From NCBI GenBank assembly GCA_022565195.1, contig JADFJZ010000088.1, forward strand, positions 1-6,433: a stretch of DNA of 6,433 bases, given 5' to 3'. This document shows positions 5,547-6,433 of the stretch, piece after piece. Both the position numbers and the translations under genes were made by a program. Every line of letters begins with the position of its first letter. Position 1 is the stretch's first letter. This DNA is from Planctomycetota bacterium. Lineage in GTDB: Bacteria > Planctomycetota > Phycisphaerae > UBA1845 > CAIVHJ01. Under the pieces are notes generated by a model. That model worked only from the letters and a program-made list of their open reading frames with translations. It ran no database searches and was not told the DNA's origin.

Positions 5547-6415
5547 AGGCTGCCCACGGCCAGCGCATGTTCACCGACCACAGCAGGGACTGGAAGTCCA
5601 ATCTCTATGTGTACCCAGTCATTTCCCGGCGCAGCCGGGGCCTGTCGATCGGTATCAACCTGAACCCGGACAAGGCCTGCAACTTCGATTGCATTTACTG
5701 CCAGGTAGACCGCGCGACGCCGAGTAAGGTGCAGAAAGTCGATCTGGAGATACTCGGCCTGGAATTGGACCACATGCTCAGCCTGGCAGTCGCGGGGACG
5801 CTGTACGATGATCTGCATTTCGGATCGGTGCCGGCCGAACTCCGCCACCTCCGCGATATTGCCTTTTCCGGTGACGGCGAACCCACAACGTGCCCACAAT
5901 TCCTCGAAGTCGTGCAACGAACAGCCGAACTGAAGCGCAAGTACAACCTCGACGGGACGAAGATCGTCCTCATCACCGACGCCTGCTACTTGACCAAGCC
6001 GAAGGTGCAACAGGCACTTGAGATCATGGACGCCAGCGACGGCGAAATCTGGGCCAAGCTCGACGCCGGCACGGAAGAGTATTACCAGTTGGTCAACCGC
6101 CCGAACTTCCCGCTCTCCCACGTGCTGGACAACATATTACAGACCGCGAAGCTCCGCCCCATCGTGATCCAGGCCCTATTCATGCAAGTCCACAACGAGC
6201 CACCCCCACCCGCCGAAATCGAAGCATTCTGCGAGCGCTTAAACGACATCACCAACCAGGGCGGCCGAATCAAGCTGGTGCAGGTCTACACCATCGCCCG
6301 CAACCCCGCCGAGCACTACGCCAAGCGCCTGACGAACGATCAAGTAGACGCCATCGCCCAAGCAGTCCGCAGCCGAACCGACCTGAGCGTTGAAACATAC
6401 TACGGCCCGTCCTGA
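5543..6415 (+). CDS. Radical SAM protein, TYW1-like (COG0731 type)
   Basis: This is a 290-residue cytoplasmic radical SAM enzyme. The [4Fe-4S] cluster motif is C46-x3-C50-x2-C53 in KACNFDCIYCQVDR, preceded by YPVISRRSRGLSIGINLNP (24-42). FSGDGEPT (108-115) is the GGEP-like SAM-binding strand. IVLITDA (141-147), IWAKLDAGTEEYYQLVNRP (169-187) and IQALFMQ (209-215) follow as barrel strands. The set matches the bacterial COG0731 group, related to the tRNA wyosine enzyme TYW1. Bacteria do not make wyosine, so the true substrate is unknown. No extra cysteine cluster of the SPASM type is seen, nor the flavodoxin domain of eukaryotic TYW1. The GTG at 5543 overlaps the previous stop (GTGA) and has GGGGG seven bases upstream. 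An ATG at 5567 (residue 9) is an alternative start. No terminator can be seen in the 18 bases that follow. Confidence 0.9.
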   Translation: MKAAHGQRMFTDHSRDWKSNLYVYPVISRRSRGLSIGINLNPDKACNFDCIYCQVDRATPSKVQKVDLEILGLELDHMLSLAVAGTLYDDLHFGSVPAELRHLRDIAFSGDGEPTTCPQFLEVVQRTAELKRKYNLDGTKIVLITDACYLTKPKVQQALEIMDASDGEIWAKLDAGTEEYYQLVNRPNFPLSHVLDNILQTAKLRPIVIQALFMQVHNEPPPPAEIEAFCERLNDITNQGGRIKLVQVYTIARNPAEHYAKRLTNDQVDAIAQAVRSRTDLSVETYYGPS

Positions 6416-6423
6416 GATTCAGC

Positions 6424-6432
6424 GAGGAGGTG
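6424..6432 (+). promoter_or_regulatory. Strong Shine-Dalgarno site at the window end
   Basis: GAGGAGGTG matches the anti-Shine-Dalgarno tail of 16S rRNA almost perfectly. It starts nine bases after the stop of the radical SAM gene. A further + strand gene probably begins just beyond the window and belongs to the same transcript. Confidence 0.6.
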
Positions 6433-6433
6433 C

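Noticed and set aside
5408..6121. Minus-strand open frame (237 codons) opposite the radical SAM gene
   Set aside because: It is the shadow of a gene with a clear CX3CX2C motif; the antisense protein shows nothing recognisable.
5543..6415. Naming the radical SAM protein as a true wyosine synthase (TYW1)
   Set aside because: Wyosine is known from archaea and eukaryotes, and the flavodoxin domain of eukaryotic TYW1 is absent. Only the family relationship can be claimed.

Overview
The window is a tightly packed, single-strand (+) stretch of a GC-rich bacterial chromosome (about 60% GC by eye). It holds eight protein genes, one of them partial, with no RNA genes, mobile elements, CRISPR arrays or long gaps. 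The left half is recognisably part of a dcw (division and cell wall) cluster in the classical order murC-murB-ddl-ftsQ. The style of the MurC, MurB and Ddl sequences, the sugar-phosphate-isomerase-like TIM barrel and the TYW1-like radical SAM protein all remind me of Planctomycetota or related PVC-group bacteria. That placement is from memory of family resemblance and is not proven.

Layout. Positions 1-390 are the C-terminal ligase domain of MurC. murB (356-1234) overlaps it by 35 bases. ddl (1291-2247) and ftsQ (2281-3150) follow with short gaps and good Shine-Dalgarno sites. Where many bacteria have ftsA and ftsZ after ftsQ, this window has two multi-pass membrane protein genes (3173-4015 and 4084-4713). 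Next come a TIM-barrel protein of the sugar phosphate isomerase/epimerase superfamily (4734-5546) and a radical SAM protein of the TYW1-like COG0731 type (5543-6415), which overlap by 4 bases. The last bases carry a near-perfect Shine-Dalgarno sequence, so another gene probably starts just past the window.

How they work together. MurC adds L-Ala to UDP-MurNAc, MurB makes UDP-MurNAc from the enolpyruvyl intermediate, and Ddl makes the D-Ala-D-Ala dipeptide. Together they supply the peptidoglycan precursor. FtsQ is the bitopic divisome scaffold. The two membrane proteins are the least explained part: they align without gaps over two blocks, with shared glycines and a shared basic residue, and both predict as seven-helix proteins with the N terminus outside and the C terminus inside. 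They look like diverged paralogues next to ftsQ. Spacing suggests that all eight genes could be co-transcribed, with a possible break or processing point at a GC-rich hairpin near 4018-4040. The last two genes look like a separate metabolic or tRNA-modification-like pair translated together.
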